64,000 nt of DNA from contig NC_091247.1 of NCBI RefSeq assembly GCF_042477335.2, forward strand, positions 225,022,001 to 225,086,000, read 5' to 3'. Shown piece by piece: positions 1-10,591 of this stretch (within the stretch, counting starts at the first letter, position 1; every line of letters starts with the position of its first letter). The translations under genes were made by a program, and so were the position numbers. This stretch comes from Ovis canadensis. Lineage: Eukaryota > Chordata > Mammalia > Artiodactyla > Bovidae. The notes beneath the pieces are model-generated. The model worked only from the letters and a program-made list of their open reading frames with translations. It searched no databases and was not told where the DNA came from.

Positions 1-960
1 TAGGCACGCAGTAAGTGCCAGCCTTGGAGCACCACACCCCCGCGTTCTCGCCACCTGCCCGGCCTCCAGAGGGAACTTGAGACGCCCCCACGTGCCAGAC
101 GCTGGCGCTGGGCCCGCATCGGGGTCCCCCGCCCCGGGGCGGGCGCCCACCCACCCTCCTGCCTCACCCCGCCGCGCCCGCGCTGCCCCCTTACCCTGGC
201 GGCCGGAGGGCCGGCATCGGTCCCGCAGGAGAGCCCGGGCAGCGGGGCCGGGCTCCGGAGCGCGGGGCGCGAGCGCGGGCAGGGCGCGCGGGGGCGCGGG
301 CCGCGCGCTCCGGGCCGTGCGCCCCGCGGCCGCCGCGTCCTCGCCTCCAGCGCGGGCCCCGCGCGCCCCGGCCGGCCCGGGGGCAGGCCCTGCGCAGCGC
401 CGCGCCGGGTGGGGGCGGGCCTCGCGGGCCCTGGAGAGGCGCCCGGGCGGCGCGGGTTCCCGGCGGGCGCGGGCGGCGCCGCTGCGGTGGCCCCGCTGCT
501 GAGTGGTGGGACGCGATTTACTGGCTGCAATTCCCGGCGCCCCTCGATGGCACTTAAGAGAGACCGGGAGGGAGCCGGGGAGAGCGGGCGGAGGGCGGGC
601 GGGCGGGCGGAGGAGGGGCGGCGGGAGCCGTGCGCGCCGGCGGGGGAGGGGCGCAGGCGGGGGCGGGCGGGCGGGAGGTGGGGAGAGGCCCGGATGGAGG
701 CGGCGGGCGGCCGCGGCGCGCCGGGCTGGGGTGGGGTGGGGTGCGGGGGGGCTGCCTCCAGCCCCCGCCCACCCGCGCCCGGTTCCCCCCAAGCGCCGGC
801 GCCGCGAGTGGGGGTTACACTCCACCGGTCCACTTCACCCCGACCTCCCCTTTCACTGATTCCCCCACCCTCCAAGCGGCCCACCCCGCCCAGCCTCCAC
901 CCCCCCTCCGCAGCCCCCCCAACTTCTAAGCGGCCTGCTCCACCTCCACGCCCCCACCGC
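1..960 (-). promoter_or_regulatory. CpG island, candidate minus-strand promoter
   Basis: Very GC- and CpG-rich DNA, densest at about 100-760, with many GC-box-like runs of G and C and no TATA box. The G+C content falls away sharply after about 960. A strong splice donor on the minus strand lies at 194/193, so the most economical reading is a TATA-less promoter plus a noncoding first exon transcribed leftwards, out of the window. In human, TCF20 lies on this side of NFAM1, in the same orientation, and uses upstream alternative first exons. An upstream TCF20 promoter is therefore a reasonable guess, but nothing in the sequence identifies the gene. Long ORFs here follow from the base composition. 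Confidence 0.6.
195..540 (-). other. Candidate noncoding first exon with splice donor
   Basis: Read on the minus strand, the CpG-rich stretch ends in CCAGG|GTAAGG, with the GT at 194/193. This is a close match to the donor consensus. The right-hand boundary (transcription start) cannot be read and the 540 given is only nominal. The exon would splice to sequence left of the window. It could be an upstream alternative first exon of TCF20 (inference from human gene order) or an unrelated lncRNA. Confidence 0.35.
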
Positions 961-1140
961 CGCATCACCATCACCATCACCGCTGGAGATCAGAAACTCT
1001 TGGCCCGTGGGCCCAAGCCAGCTAAAGCCATGCTTACTTTGACCTCATCGTATATTTTTTTTATTTTTAATTCAAATAAATTCCCATCATTTTTTAAAAA
1101 ATCGGTCATTTTCACAGAAAAATCTACATGTCCTGCTTAG
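961..1140. other. AT-rich edge of the CpG island, no gene
   Basis: The sequence changes abruptly from CpG-rich to AT-rich, with a long T run near 1054-1070 and an AATAAA at about 1075. I see no splice sites or convincing coding sequence. Confidence 0.4.
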
Positions 1141-1420
1141 TTTGGAGAAAGAAGAGGCTCAGTCGGAAGCCTCTCCCCTAGGATGGCCGCTTGGCGGCAA
1201 GCTGGCCGGAGTACCTGCCCGCAGCTCCCACGCGCCCCCCCCACCCCGCCCCCCGCCATCTCTCCCAGGCCCACCTGCCTGGCCCTGGAGGCCTGTGCCT
1301 TCTCACTGTGGCCCCTCGCCTTTCACACACCCTCACCCCCATGCCTCTGCAGTCCCTCTCCAAAAGGAAACCCACCCCCATCCCTGCAGACTCCTCTTTT
1401 GGGAAGCCACCTGGACCTGT

Positions 1421-1454
1421 GCGCGCGCGCGCGCGCGCGCACACACACACACAC
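1421..1454. repeat. Compound (GC)10(AC)7 microsatellite
   Basis: Ten GC dinucleotides (1421-1440) run straight into seven AC dinucleotides (1441-1454). This gives 34 bp of uninterrupted alternating purine-pyrimidine sequence. It is likely to vary in length between individuals and is a good Z-DNA former. Confidence 0.95.
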
Positions 1455-1479
1455 CCGCCCGCCCAGTGGCCAGCCAGGG

Positions 1480-1670
1480 GCCCCTGCCCCCGCAGCCCCT
1501 GGGAGGTGGTGGCGCCTGCCCTGCCCGGCCTGATTCCTTGCTGGCTGGCACTGGGGCCTCTGCGGCTGCGCTCTCACCACAGGGCTGCTGCGCTCTGGCT
1601 GGATCCTCCCTCCCGTCCTGGCTATGGGCCTGGCCCACAGTAGGCACTCAGTAAGTGTTGGCTGAGCGGC
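1480..1670 (+). mobile_element. L2 LINE 3' fragment
   Basis: The wording (cleaned-up CT-rich stretch, then cctggcccacagtaggcac and cagtaagtgttggctga) matches the 3' end of an L2 element in sense orientation. It is old and diverged. Confidence 0.55.
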
Positions 1671-2204
1671 AGGCAAAGACAAACAGCCGGGCTCGGGATT
1701 CCGAGGCCGCATGGGCCATGGCGGGCACAGGGCACGGGTCCCTGCAGCTGATGTTCATTTTAAAAGCCCCAAATGTTCACTCCGAGCCGCTCTTGCCAAC
1801 CAAGGAAACGAATGATTTCCACGCTTCATTTTTCTCCACCTTAATCCCACTGCCAAGGCTTTGGGGCCTCTGCTGCTGCCGCTGCCCTCAGGCTGGCATC
1901 AGATCCTCCCTGAAGGTTCAGTCCACTTTGGGAGTGCCCAGGAGCTCAGGGAGGACCCAAGTGTGTCTCCCAGGCCCTTGTGAGGTCATGGCAGGCTTCA
2001 GGGCCACAGATCTGAGGGCAACTGCTGGCCAGTGCCTGGGGTGGGGGTGGAGGTGGAACAGAGGAGCCCAGAGAGCCTTCCTGGGCTGGAACTGCTGTGA
2101 TGACTCCCCTGGGTAAGTGTCTCAGGTACCCCTTCATCCTACTGCTTCTTGAGCAGAAGACAGGGGGTACCAGGCAAGAGTTACCCTGTTCCAGCCACCG
2201 GATA
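1671..2204. other. Unique intergenic DNA, no gene seen
   Basis: No exon, RNA gene or clear repeat is recognisable. The short ORFs lack flanking splice signals and resemble nothing I know. Confidence 0.4.
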
Positions 2205-2335
2205 CACCACAGATTTTTCTAAAAAGCTGTCACAGATCCAGCCAGATACTAAGATCCCATTTTATAGAGAAGAAACACGTTCAGAGAAGGTGACCTTGCT
2301 AAGGTCACTGGCTGTAGGGCACTGAGCCAGGAGCC
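2205..2335 (-). mobile_element. MIR SINE
   Basis: Contains the reverse complement of the MIR core: a cccattttatagagaag block, then the gaccttgctaaggtcac block. Diverged mammalian MIR in minus orientation. Confidence 0.6.
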
Positions 2336-2984
2336 TTTGTGGCCTCCAGAGTCCCCCTGTCTATGGTGAAGTGAGCCCCCCGCCCCCCACCAAGGCTGCA
2401 TCTAAAGCACAATCTAGGAGGTGGGACTGGTCTGTAATGGAGAAGAATCAGGCACCGGGATCCCAGAGCTGGTTCTGGACAGTCCTCCCTTCCAGAGCCT
2501 TGCACAGCTGGGCAAATGTTCCTGGTCTCTGTTCCCAGCTCCTCAACCACCCCCTGCCCATGATGGCCTTTCAGTGCAGAGGCCAGGAAGCAGGCCTGGC
2601 TCGACAGCCAGCAGCTGTGAACAAGTCAGAAACACCTTCCTGGGTCTCAGTATGCCTATCTGCAACATGGGGGGACAGCCCAGCTTCTGTGGGCTTTGGG
2701 GCGCAGAAACAAGACGGCAGCTAAGGAAGAGGGAGAACCAGGAGGTTTAAGGCCTTGGGCGAGCTGGTCTGAGTTTGCATCCTGACTTGCCAACCTCCCC
2801 ACTGTGCTTCACCCACTCAGGGCCTCAGTCTCTTTCTCTGCACAAAGTGTAGGAGCAGATCATAAGACAGCCAACTGACTTAAGAGACTGTAATGCGACT
2901 GACATGGGACAATGCATGTAGAGCCACTCAGCACAGCTTGGCAATCATAAGGTTTGAGACTTGTGACCTGGACTGGGAAGACAG
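2336..2984. other. Unique intergenic DNA, no gene seen
   Basis: GC-moderate sequence with no recognisable gene. A few MIR-like words near 2770-2960 may be remnants of another old SINE. Confidence 0.4.
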
Positions 2985-3210
2985 AATGGTTAAAAGCATG
3001 AGGCCGGAGGGTTCACATCCTAGCTGCGCTGTGCCAGCTGTGTGACCTTAGGCAAGTTACACAGGCTTCCCGGGCCTCAGTTTCCTTGTCTATAAAATAG
3101 GGACATGAATGACAGTTCCCACACTATCTGGTTGTGCTGGCGATTAAATTAGATAACTTGGTTTGATGTTTAGACCAGTGCCTGGCACCGGGAACACTCA
3201 GCTCACTACT
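2985..3210 (+). mobile_element. MIR SINE, nearly full length
   Basis: Reads through the MIR consensus in order: the gaatggttaaaagcatgag head, the ccagctgtgtgacctta core, cctcagtttccttgtctat, and the cagtgcctggcac tail. Sense orientation. Confidence 0.8.
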
Positions 3211-3287
3211 CTCAAGATTAATGAAGACAGCCAGTCCCAAGCTCAGGGATCCAGGGAGCCTCAAGACTGACTAGCCTACAGGCTTTG

Positions 3288-3505
3288 GTGAAAGTGAAAG
3301 TGTCAGTTGCTCCTTCGTGTCTGCCTTTTTGTGACCCTGTGGACTGTAGCCCACCAGGCTCCTCTGTCTGTGGAATTCTCCAGGGGAAAATACTGGAGTG
3401 GGTAGCCATTCCCTTCTCCGGGGGATCTTCCTGACCCAGGCATCAAACCAGGGGTCTCCTGCTTTGCAGGCAGATCCTTTACTGTCTTGAGCCACCAGGG
3501 AAGCC
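3288..3505 (-). mobile_element. Bov-tA SINE, full length
   Basis: Starts with the gtgaaagtgaaag end and finishes with gagccaccagggaagcc, the reverse complement of the tRNA-Glu-like head. Pecoran-specific SINE in minus orientation. Confidence 0.92.
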
Positions 3506-3679
3506 TTGGTCACAGGGACCAGTGACTGGTGGAGGGTGGACTGAGCCCCTAAAGGTCCAGGATTGTCCTGGGGGTCCCAGAGAGAGGCCCACCTGGAGAG
3601 AGGGGTGAGGGAGGCTTGCAGGGGCCTTCTCTCACCCCCTGACTTCAGTACTTCCTGGTTCTCCCATCTCACTGTCTCT

Positions 3680-3842
3680 GTAGTAATGCTCAGCATTTTA
3701 AATCGTCTTGATTCACCTGTGGATGGTCTGTCTTTGCCCTGCCTGCACATAAACTGTGTGAGGGTGGGAATTTTGGTCTGTCTTGATCCTTGTTGTATGT
3801 GCTCTGGGTCAGAGGCGAGCACATAGTAGGTGCTCAGCAAAC
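3680..3842 (+). mobile_element. L2 LINE 3' end
   Basis: Typical L2 tail wording: aaactgtgtgagggtgggaa, then agcacatagtaggtgctcag just before its end. Confidence 0.7.
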
Positions 3843-4889
3843 ATCGGCCACTGGAATAGAATGATCAGATGACAACACTTAGCCAGAAGGGTGGGATGGA
3901 GGAGCTCACTTCCCAGAAGACAGCCCAGCTTGGCTGCTGTCCCTTGTTAGCTCAGTTCCCTACACACACACACACCCTGGGGGGTCAGGAAGCCAGAGTT
4001 CTCCCCAGGAAGCCTGTCCCTGTCACTGCAGTGCAACTGAGCCTCTGAGGTGAGGGAAGGACCCAGGCAATTTTCTGGCTCACGGCTCATTTCAGAGCTG
4101 CCTGCTGACACAGAAAGGCCTGCAGGCTCATGAAGGCCCGGTTCCAGCAGATGTAGCCTGGGACTCCCGCCCTAGAGCCCCGCGGGGCTTCTCCACCCCC
4201 GCCCCCGGGGGACTGGAGGGGTTTCCCCCGCTGAGTCCCAGAATGTCCTCTGGGGGCTGGGCTGCCGCCCCCTCCCCAGCCACAGTCCCCTCACGTGTGC
4301 ACCGCACTCCCCCGTTACAGTTTACAAAGTGCGTTCACAGACATTATCACATCGGCTCCTAAACGCCCCCTAAAAACCACAATAAATCTCTCGCTCTGGC
4401 TCCCGAGCTGAGCCCACCGGCTGCCGCGTAGCAAAGGGGCCTCAGGGCACAGAGCCTGCCAAGGCGGACACCAGCAGGGGCAGAGGGGGTTCCACGTGGG
4501 CGGGTGGCAGGTGGTGGGTGGCGAACCCAGCTGGGGCGCTGCAGGACCGGGCGGGGAGGAAGCCCGAGGACCAACCCTGCAAAGAAGGGAGGAAAAAAAA
4601 AAAAAAAGGCTTGTCTGGGAGAGCAGCCAGAAGGGCTGGAGGGGAGAGGTCTGGGAACCAGACTGAGGGGCGGGGCAAAGGTTAGCAAGGGGCAGGAAGG
4701 GTTCCTTAGCATTTAGAACGGCCTCGGGAGGAGGCAGGCTCCTGGCCAGGCACAAGGGGCCCAGGGATGGTCCACCTCCGCTGGCTCTTGGCTTTCCACC
4801 TGCTTCCCTCGACCCCCCCAAACAAGAGCCCTGACCAGTCAGTTCCCCTGTGCGCTGCCTGAATGCCTTCACTGCTTTTTTGCAATCGT
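3843..4889. other. Unique GC-rich intergenic DNA with a poly-A tract
   Basis: No exon recognised. It includes a short (CA)n at 3963-3975, a mildly CpG-rich patch at 4160-4560, and a 15-base A run at 4593-4607. The two overlapping minus-strand ORFs here (up to 185 codons) have no flanking splice sites or family resemblance. Confidence 0.4.
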
Positions 4890-4900
4890 AACCCTCCTGA

Positions 4901-5098
4901 TGCTGGAAAAGATTGAAGGCAGGAGGACAAGTGGATGACAGAGGATGAGATGGTTGGATGGCATCACCGACTCGATGGACATGAGTTTGAGTAAACTCCG
5001 GGAGTTGGTGATGGACAGGAAGGCCTGGGGTGCTGCAGTCAAGGGGGTTTCAAAGAGTCTGACACAACTGAGCAACTGAACTGAACTGAACTGAACTG
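4901..5098 (+). mobile_element. BovA2 SINE with target-site duplication
   Basis: BovA2 (the BovB-derived SINE), ending in a (CTGAA)n tail at 5078-5098. It is flanked by an exact 11 bp direct repeat, aaccctcctga, at 4890-4900 and 5099-5109. This marks a fairly recent retrotransposition. Confidence 0.93.
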
Positions 5099-5109
5099 AA
5101 CCCTCCTGA

Positions 5110-6080
5110 AGGACGGCTCAGAACTCCCCACCTGCGGCCCCTCCCCAGCTTCCAGAGCCTGCATTCAGGTGCCTCAGCTGTGCCAGGGACCCTCTCCTTG
5201 AATTGGTAGGCCCCTGTCCCTCTCTGTATCCCGTCAAACAGTAGCATGAGGCTGGGGGCTGCTGGCGGGCAAACACCCAAGCCTGGAGGGTTGTGGGAGG
5301 GAGGTGAGACCCCCACATGACAGGCCCAGCCAGCACTGCTCCTGTGCTTTGAGCGCAGCACCCACCCGGCCCCGGGCAGCCACGAGAAGAGAGCTCCCTG
5401 GTGTCTGAGCAGAAGCAGCCAGCCGCTGTGGCTGGGTTTGTGTGTGTGTTTTTACCATTTTCCTTGATTCTCCAACTTGGAGGAGCTCAGCTTACAAACT
5501 GTGGAAAGTTCAGGAAAGTTTAAATAAGCAGGGCGAGGGAGGGCCTGGCCCGAGGGGGCTGCGGCTGTCCTGGCAGGCGTCCCTCCCGCAGACAGGCCTG
5601 TGTCTTCCCTCCACCGCCGCCTGCCCAGCGGGCGGGTGCCCAGGCCAGCCACGGGCTTGGCCTCAGGGCTGCAGAGACGGCTGAGCTGTCGTGGCTGAGA
5701 CTGTCGCTGGGGGCAGGCAGGTGGTGGCTTCTCTGCAGTCGCCTCTGAAAGGACCAGCATTTTTTTTCTTTTCCTCGATGTGAAAGCCACCTGCTGGGCC
5801 TGGGCCCCCGCTGGGCGGAGGTATCACAGCACCTGTGAAGTGTTCACCCTATGGTGTCTCAAGTGGGTCAAGGCAGTGGATGTGAGGGAGCTGGAGGTGG
5901 AAGGTGACGCCAGGGCCTGCCCCGCCCCCGAGACCTGGGAGACAGCCCCCGGGACTGGGAGTGTGGAGCTCAGGGGAGCCCAGGGCTTGTCTGCCTGGCC
6001 TGCTCTCTCAACTCCTTTTCCCAGTGCGGGATTTGTATCAGGAAGTATAAAGAACTCTTAACAACTCGACAACAAAAGGA
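5110..6080. other. Unique intergenic DNA, no gene seen
   Basis: No recognisable exon or repeat. The 5440-5535 stretch (GT-rich, then AT-rich) is distinct from its GC-rich surroundings and could be a conserved noncoding element. I have no direct evidence for that. Confidence 0.35.
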
Positions 6081-6083
6081 GAG

Positions 6084-6200
6084 GGGTTCCAGGGTGGTCC
6101 AATGGTTAGGACTCAGGATTTTTCACTGCCGGGGCCCAAGTTCAGTCCCTGGTCAGGGAACTAAGATCCTGCAACCACGTGGTTCAGCCAGACAAGCAAA
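6084..6200 (+). mobile_element. CHR SINE, truncated
   Basis: Carries the ggtggtccaatggttagga head and the cagtccctggtcagggaac box of artiodactyl CHR SINEs. The tail is lost. Confidence 0.8.
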
Positions 6201-6490
6201 CAGTAAAAGGACAAATAACCCAATTTTAAAACCAGCGAAGGCTATAAACAGACATTCTCTAAAGAAGATGTGTAAATGGCGATCGGTCATTAGTCAAAAC
6301 CACAATGAGATACCATTTCTCACCCACTGAGATGGCTGTAATCAAAAGACAGGCAATAAGGAGTGTTGCTGAGGATGTAGAGAAATTGGGGCCCTCATAC
6401 GCTGCCGGTAGGAATGTAAGATGGTGTAGCCACTGTGGAAAACAGCCTAGCCACGCACGTGTTGAAAAGTTAAACAAAGAGTTACTACAT

Positions 6491-6630
6491 AGGAACCTCC
6501 CTGGTGGCCCAGTGGTTAAGACTCTGTTTCTACTGCAGGGGGTGCAGGTTTCAGCCCCGGCCCAGGAAATAAGCTTCCACACGCTGTGCCACGCGCAGCC
6601 AAGAAGTGAAAAAGAAAAAGGAAAAAAAAT
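6491..6630 (+). mobile_element. CHR SINE inside the L1
   Basis: A cctccctggtggcccagtgg head and a degraded A-rich tail. Related ttacta words flank it, which suggests a target-site duplication. Confidence 0.85.
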
Positions 6631-6727
6631 TACTATGTAACCCAACAGTTCTACCTCTAAGAAATGAACACATACCCACAGGACAATTTACGCAGAATGT
6701 CTGTAGCGGCACTATTCATGTTGCTAT

Positions 6728-6931
6728 CGCTGTTCAGTTGCTCAGTCCCATCCGACTCTGCGACCCCACGAACCGTAGCCCGCCAGGCTCCTCTGTCCAT
6801 GGGATTTCCCAGGCAAGAATACTGGAGCGGGTTGCCATTTCTTTCTCCAGGGGATTTTACTGTCCCAGGGATTGAACCCATGTCTCCTGCACTGGCAGGA
6901 GGATTCTTTACCACTGAGCCGCCTGGGAAGC
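6728..6931 (-). mobile_element. Bov-tA SINE inside the L1
   Basis: A full Bov-tA body in minus orientation, ending gagccgcctgggaagc. It splits the host L1, whose sequence resumes at cattattcat, a near repeat of the left flank. Confidence 0.92.
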
Positions 6932-7579
6932 ATTATTCATAATAGTCTCTAAGTGGAAACAATTCAAAGGCTCAACAACTGATGAACCAATGAAGGTGGA
7001 AATGGAGTCTAGCTATTCAAGGGAATATTATTTGGCCATAAAAAGGAATGACACTAATTCATGCTACAATATGAATGGATCTTTTAAAAAAAAATTATGT
7101 TAAGTGAAAAGAACCAGACACAAAAGGTCACATGCTGTCTGCCTCCATTTGTGTGAAATGTTCAAAACTGGCAAATCCACAGAGACAGAAAGTGGACTAG
7201 TGGTTGCCGGGCGCTGGGAGTAGGGGAGGTAGAGAGTGACTGCTAACGGGTACAGTTTCTTTGGGGGTTGATGGAGTTGTTCTGGAATCAGATAGTGGTC
7301 ATGGTTGCCCAATTCTATAAATATGCTAAAAACTACTGAACTGTATGCTTCAAAAGGGTCAATTTTATGGTCTGTGAGTTATATCTCAATAAAGCTTTTT
7401 AATGATAATTATCACAATAAAGCTATTTTTTTTAATTATAAAATGTCCCACACCTCAGTCTACCCCACACTCCTTCCCCCCAGGACCCGGCTCCATCACC
7501 TGCCCAGGCTCGGCCCCAGCCCCTCCCAAGCTTCCAACCTGGGACAAGGGTAGGGTACCAGGTAGTGAATGCCTTGATG

Positions 7580-7725
7580 TGGGCACAGGACCCCGCTTCA
7601 TCCAAGCCCACTGGCGTCCGGCTCAGGCCCTTTGCTCTAGCTATTCCTTCTTCCCGAAGCACTCTTGCCCTTACCTCTTCCTGTTCATCCTCTCAGCTCA
7701 GATGTCTGGTCCTCAGAGAGGCCTT
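7580..7725 (+). mobile_element. L2 LINE fragment, left part
   Basis: L2 wording (ggccctttgctctagctatt, then ctcagctcagatgtc and cagagaggcc). The element continues at 8268 after three inserted Bov-tA copies. Confidence 0.7.
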
Positions 7726-7727
7726 GT

Positions 7728-7957
7728 GCACGCGTGCCTGCTAAGTCACTTCAGTCGTGTCCGACTCTTTGCAACACTATGGACCGTAGCCTGCCAGGCT
7801 CCTCTGTCAGTGGGATTCTCCAGGCAAGAATATTTGAGTGGGTTTCCGTGCTCTCCTCCAAGGAATCTTCCCCAACCCAGGGATTGAACCCCCACCTCTT
7901 AGCTCCCCTGCACTAGCAGACAGGTTCTTGACCACCAGTGCCACCAGGAAGCCCTAG
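7728..7957 (-). mobile_element. Bov-tA SINE, first of a stack
   Basis: Full-length minus-orientation copy. The words agagaggccttg on both sides (about 7714-7725 and 7955-7966) are its target-site duplication. Confidence 0.92.
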
Positions 7958-7967
7958 AGAGGCCTTG

Positions 7968-8158
7968 AAAGTGAAAGTGAAAGTCACTCAATTGTGTCTG
8001 ACTCTGTGACCCCATGGAGTCCATGGAATTCTCCAGGCCAGAATACTGGAGTGGGTAGCCTTTCCCTTCTCCAGGGGATCTTCCCAACTCAGGGATTGAA
8101 CCCAGGTCTCCCCCATGGTGTGTGGATTCTTTGCCAGCTGAGCCACAAGAGAAGCCCA
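7968..8158 (-). mobile_element. Bov-tA SINE, second of a stack
   Basis: Begins with repeated gtgaaa units and ends gagccacaagagaagccc. It abuts the first copy with only the 12 bp duplication between them. It lacks the tgtagcctgccaggctcc segment of full Bov-tA copies. Confidence 0.9.
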
Positions 8159-8267
8159 AGACCACCGGAGTGGGAAGCCTATCTCTTCTCTAGCGGATCT
8201 TCCCAACCCAGGAATCGAAGACTCCTGCACTGCAGGTGGATTCTTTACCAACTGAGATATTAGAGGC
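8159..8267 (-). mobile_element. Bov-tA SINE, third of a stack, truncated
   Basis: Only the tRNA-derived half remains (gagtgggaagcctatctc to ttctttaccaactgaga). Confidence 0.8.
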
Positions 8268-8390
8268 CTGACCTGTTCCCAGACCCTATGACTGAGTCCA
8301 TCTCCTCTCATACAGTTCCCAACCTTCGATGCATGCCTGGTGCCTGCCTGGAGTAGGCACACAATAAACCTTAGCCAAATGAGTGAAGCA
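8268..8390 (+). mobile_element. L2 LINE fragment, right part
   Basis: Continuation of the L2 at 7580-7725: ctgacctgttcccagaccc follows the gagaggcc where that part broke off. It ends in ggagtaggcacacaataaac. Confidence 0.6.
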
Positions 8391-8930
8391 GGAACAAGAA
8401 GTTCAGTCTGGGGTTGGGAAGCATTGGCTACAGTGCGGGGAGCAGGCAGCTGAGGAGGGCCTGTGCTGGGTGGGGTTTTCTCGGGCCAAAGTGGAACCAT
8501 GAGGAGGAGGAGGGTGGCCTTCCTAGACTCAGGTTCTAGAAAGATAGATCCCTTTGACTCTTCTGTAGGTGAATAACCCAGCAGTACAAGGCTGGAGGCA
8601 TAAGGTCACGAGGAGGCCATGGCCTTAGTCCAGGCCTGAAGAGGCAGGGCTCAGCCTGGGGCAGTAGGTGCAGAGGAGGGATACCCCGGGGAAGAATTTG
8701 GGAGCCAACCTCAAAGTGACTTGGCGATGGCGCCAGTGTGGGGGGTGGGGGTCCTGGGTGGCCCCAGGTACTAGAGGTCCAGAGGGTCAGGTGAGGATAG
8801 GGACTTTTCCAGGGAGAGGGCAGTGCTGTGGGAAGCTGTCTGGTGAGACGTGGTCAGAAATGGTGGGACCCCAGCAAGCAGCACCCCCCGCCATTTATCA
8901 GATCTATAAAGTTACCCCATCCCCCTGACC
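8391..8930. other. Unique intergenic DNA, no gene seen
   Basis: GC-rich sequence without a recognisable exon. 8640-8830 resembles a degraded piece of the ancient repeat better seen at 17220-17600. Confidence 0.35.
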
Positions 8931-8934
8931 CCTC

Positions 8935-9400
8935 ATTCTCCTGCGTCAGAGCTCAGCGTCCCTACTGATCAAAGTCACAGCCTCCTCACTGGTCTCCCTG
9001 ACTCAAACCATTCACCTTTTCTCATTTGTCCTCCATGGGGCCTCCAGCATAGAGTGGGTCATTCCCCAGCTCAGAAACTCCTTATGTCCCCGCAACTGCC
9101 CTCTGAACAAAGGCCAGATGCTGCCCCAGGGCCTATGAGACCCTCCGTGGTGGGCCCACCTGGCTGTGTCGTCTCCACTAACCTCCACACACCCATCCCA
9201 GTCTGCATCCCCATGTCTCCACCCCGAGTGCCCTCTCCCGCTCTGTGCCTGGGTATAAAGACCATCTCCTTGGGACGCCCCCCAACCCCACCCCAAGACC
9301 CCAGCCCTGAGTCTTGGTAGCATGGAAGCCTCAATTCTGCTCATCTTTCCTGGAACCCAAACCAGGAGGCATGACCTGACCAAAGCTTTTTAGTGACGGC
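8935..9400 (+). mobile_element. L2 LINE fragment
   Basis: L2 body wording: cctcctcactggtctccctg, then ctcagaaactccttatg and ctctgaacaaaggccagatg. Sense orientation, diverged, noncoding. Confidence 0.65.
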
Positions 9401-10079
9401 GACTTAGTACGAAATGACTTAGAAATGTTCACCGGTTAGATGACATGTGGTCACAGACATATTGAGTGACCTGAAGTTGGACAGAAGTAAGAGTGTTCTC
9501 TGGTCTTATTCTGCCCCGTGGAGCAGTTGCTTCAGGCCTGGACCGCTCTCTGCTCAATCCACCAGAGTAGAGAGCGGTTGGCTGGATTCAGGGACGCAGC
9601 CCCGGTGTGTGGGACCGTGCCTGGGTAGCTGGGGTGCTTGAGGTGGGGCTGGATGGGTGAGAGAAAGGAGGGAGGGTGGCCAGGGAGGACAACTGGATGG
9701 ATAAGTGGATGGCCAGGAAGGATACGTGGAGAAGGTTCGTACTGGCCATTGACAAGCTCAAGCCCAGCCCGCAGTCCAGAGCACAGAGAAGGTGCCCCTT
9801 CCTAGGGCTAGGCTGGGATCGCTGTAGCCCTCATGGGCACAGAAAATCGCAGCTTTCTAATCCACCAGGGGCTGCCAAGCTAGAGACCCCTCTTGGCCAC
9901 GGGCATTTGATCCTTCGGGGCTCAGCCAGCCCACCCTTCACGGAATCTCTGGCCTCCCTTCCGAGCCGCTAGGCCCAGCCATTTGACCAGATTTGACCAG
10001 AACTCTCCGAAGCCATCCTTGACACCTCTGCCCGCTCATGCGCGCTCTCTCCTTCTCTCGCTCTCCCACATCCAATCCA
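9401..10079. other. Unique intergenic DNA, no gene seen
   Basis: No exon or clear repeat. There is a small direct repeat, atttgaccag twice, at about 9981-10001. Confidence 0.35.
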
Positions 10080-10590
10080 TCAGCGAATCCTGTTAGACTA
10101 TTTTCAACAGCCTCCTATCCGTCTCCCTGGTGCTGCCCTCGCCCCTCCCCCAGTCTGATCTCCACTCAGCAGCCAGAGGGATCCTTTTAAATGGTGAGTC
10201 CAGGAGGCCTCACCATCTGGCCCCCATTTCCTCTCTGAGCTCATCTGCTACCAGCTCCCCCCACCCCGCCCGCCCCACTCCCTCCAGCCACGCGGGCCTC
10301 CTTGCTATTCCTCGGCCGTGCCAGGCACGCTCCCGGCTCCGGCTCTTTGCCCTGGCTGATCCCTCTGGCTGGAACACTCTCCCCTAGAGAGCCATCTGAC
10401 TCACCTCCTCACCTCCTTGCCAGCTTTGCTCAAATGTCACTTTCTCAATTAGACCTTTCTTGGACGCCTCATTTATACATGAAAAAGACATCCACCCCTT
10501 GTTTCCCTTTTCTGTTTTATTTTTCTTTTTAGTGCTCATCACTCTGGGCCATAATATATTTTACTCCTTTTTTTCCTGTTCCTGAGAAAT
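10080..10590 (+). mobile_element. L2 LINE fragment, left part
   Basis: A well-preserved L2 3' half: cctcctatccgtctccctgg, ctctggctggaacactctcc, and tttgctcaaatgtcactttc. Split by the CHR at 10592 and resumed at 10907. Confidence 0.78.
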
Positions 10591-10591
10591 G

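Larger units (their letters stand above)
6225..7435 (+). mobile_element. L1 LINE 3' end, interrupted twice
   Basis: Diagnostic L1 3' terminal wording: ccacaatgagataccattt with the ctgagatggctgtaatc that follows, the gaatgtaagatggtgtagcc block, and the ctcaataaagctttt terminus. Two younger SINEs sit inside it (6491-6630 and 6728-6931). It is noncoding; all ORFs here are incidental. Confidence 0.88.

Noticed and set aside
77-1140. Overlapping ORFs of 70-243 codons in the first CpG island
   Set aside because: Arg/Ala/Gly/Pro-rich translations in several frames on both strands are expected from GC-rich DNA. No family resemblance.
4593-4607. Poly-A run as the tail of a processed pseudogene
   Set aside because: No recognisable coding sequence precedes it on either strand and there is no flanking duplication.
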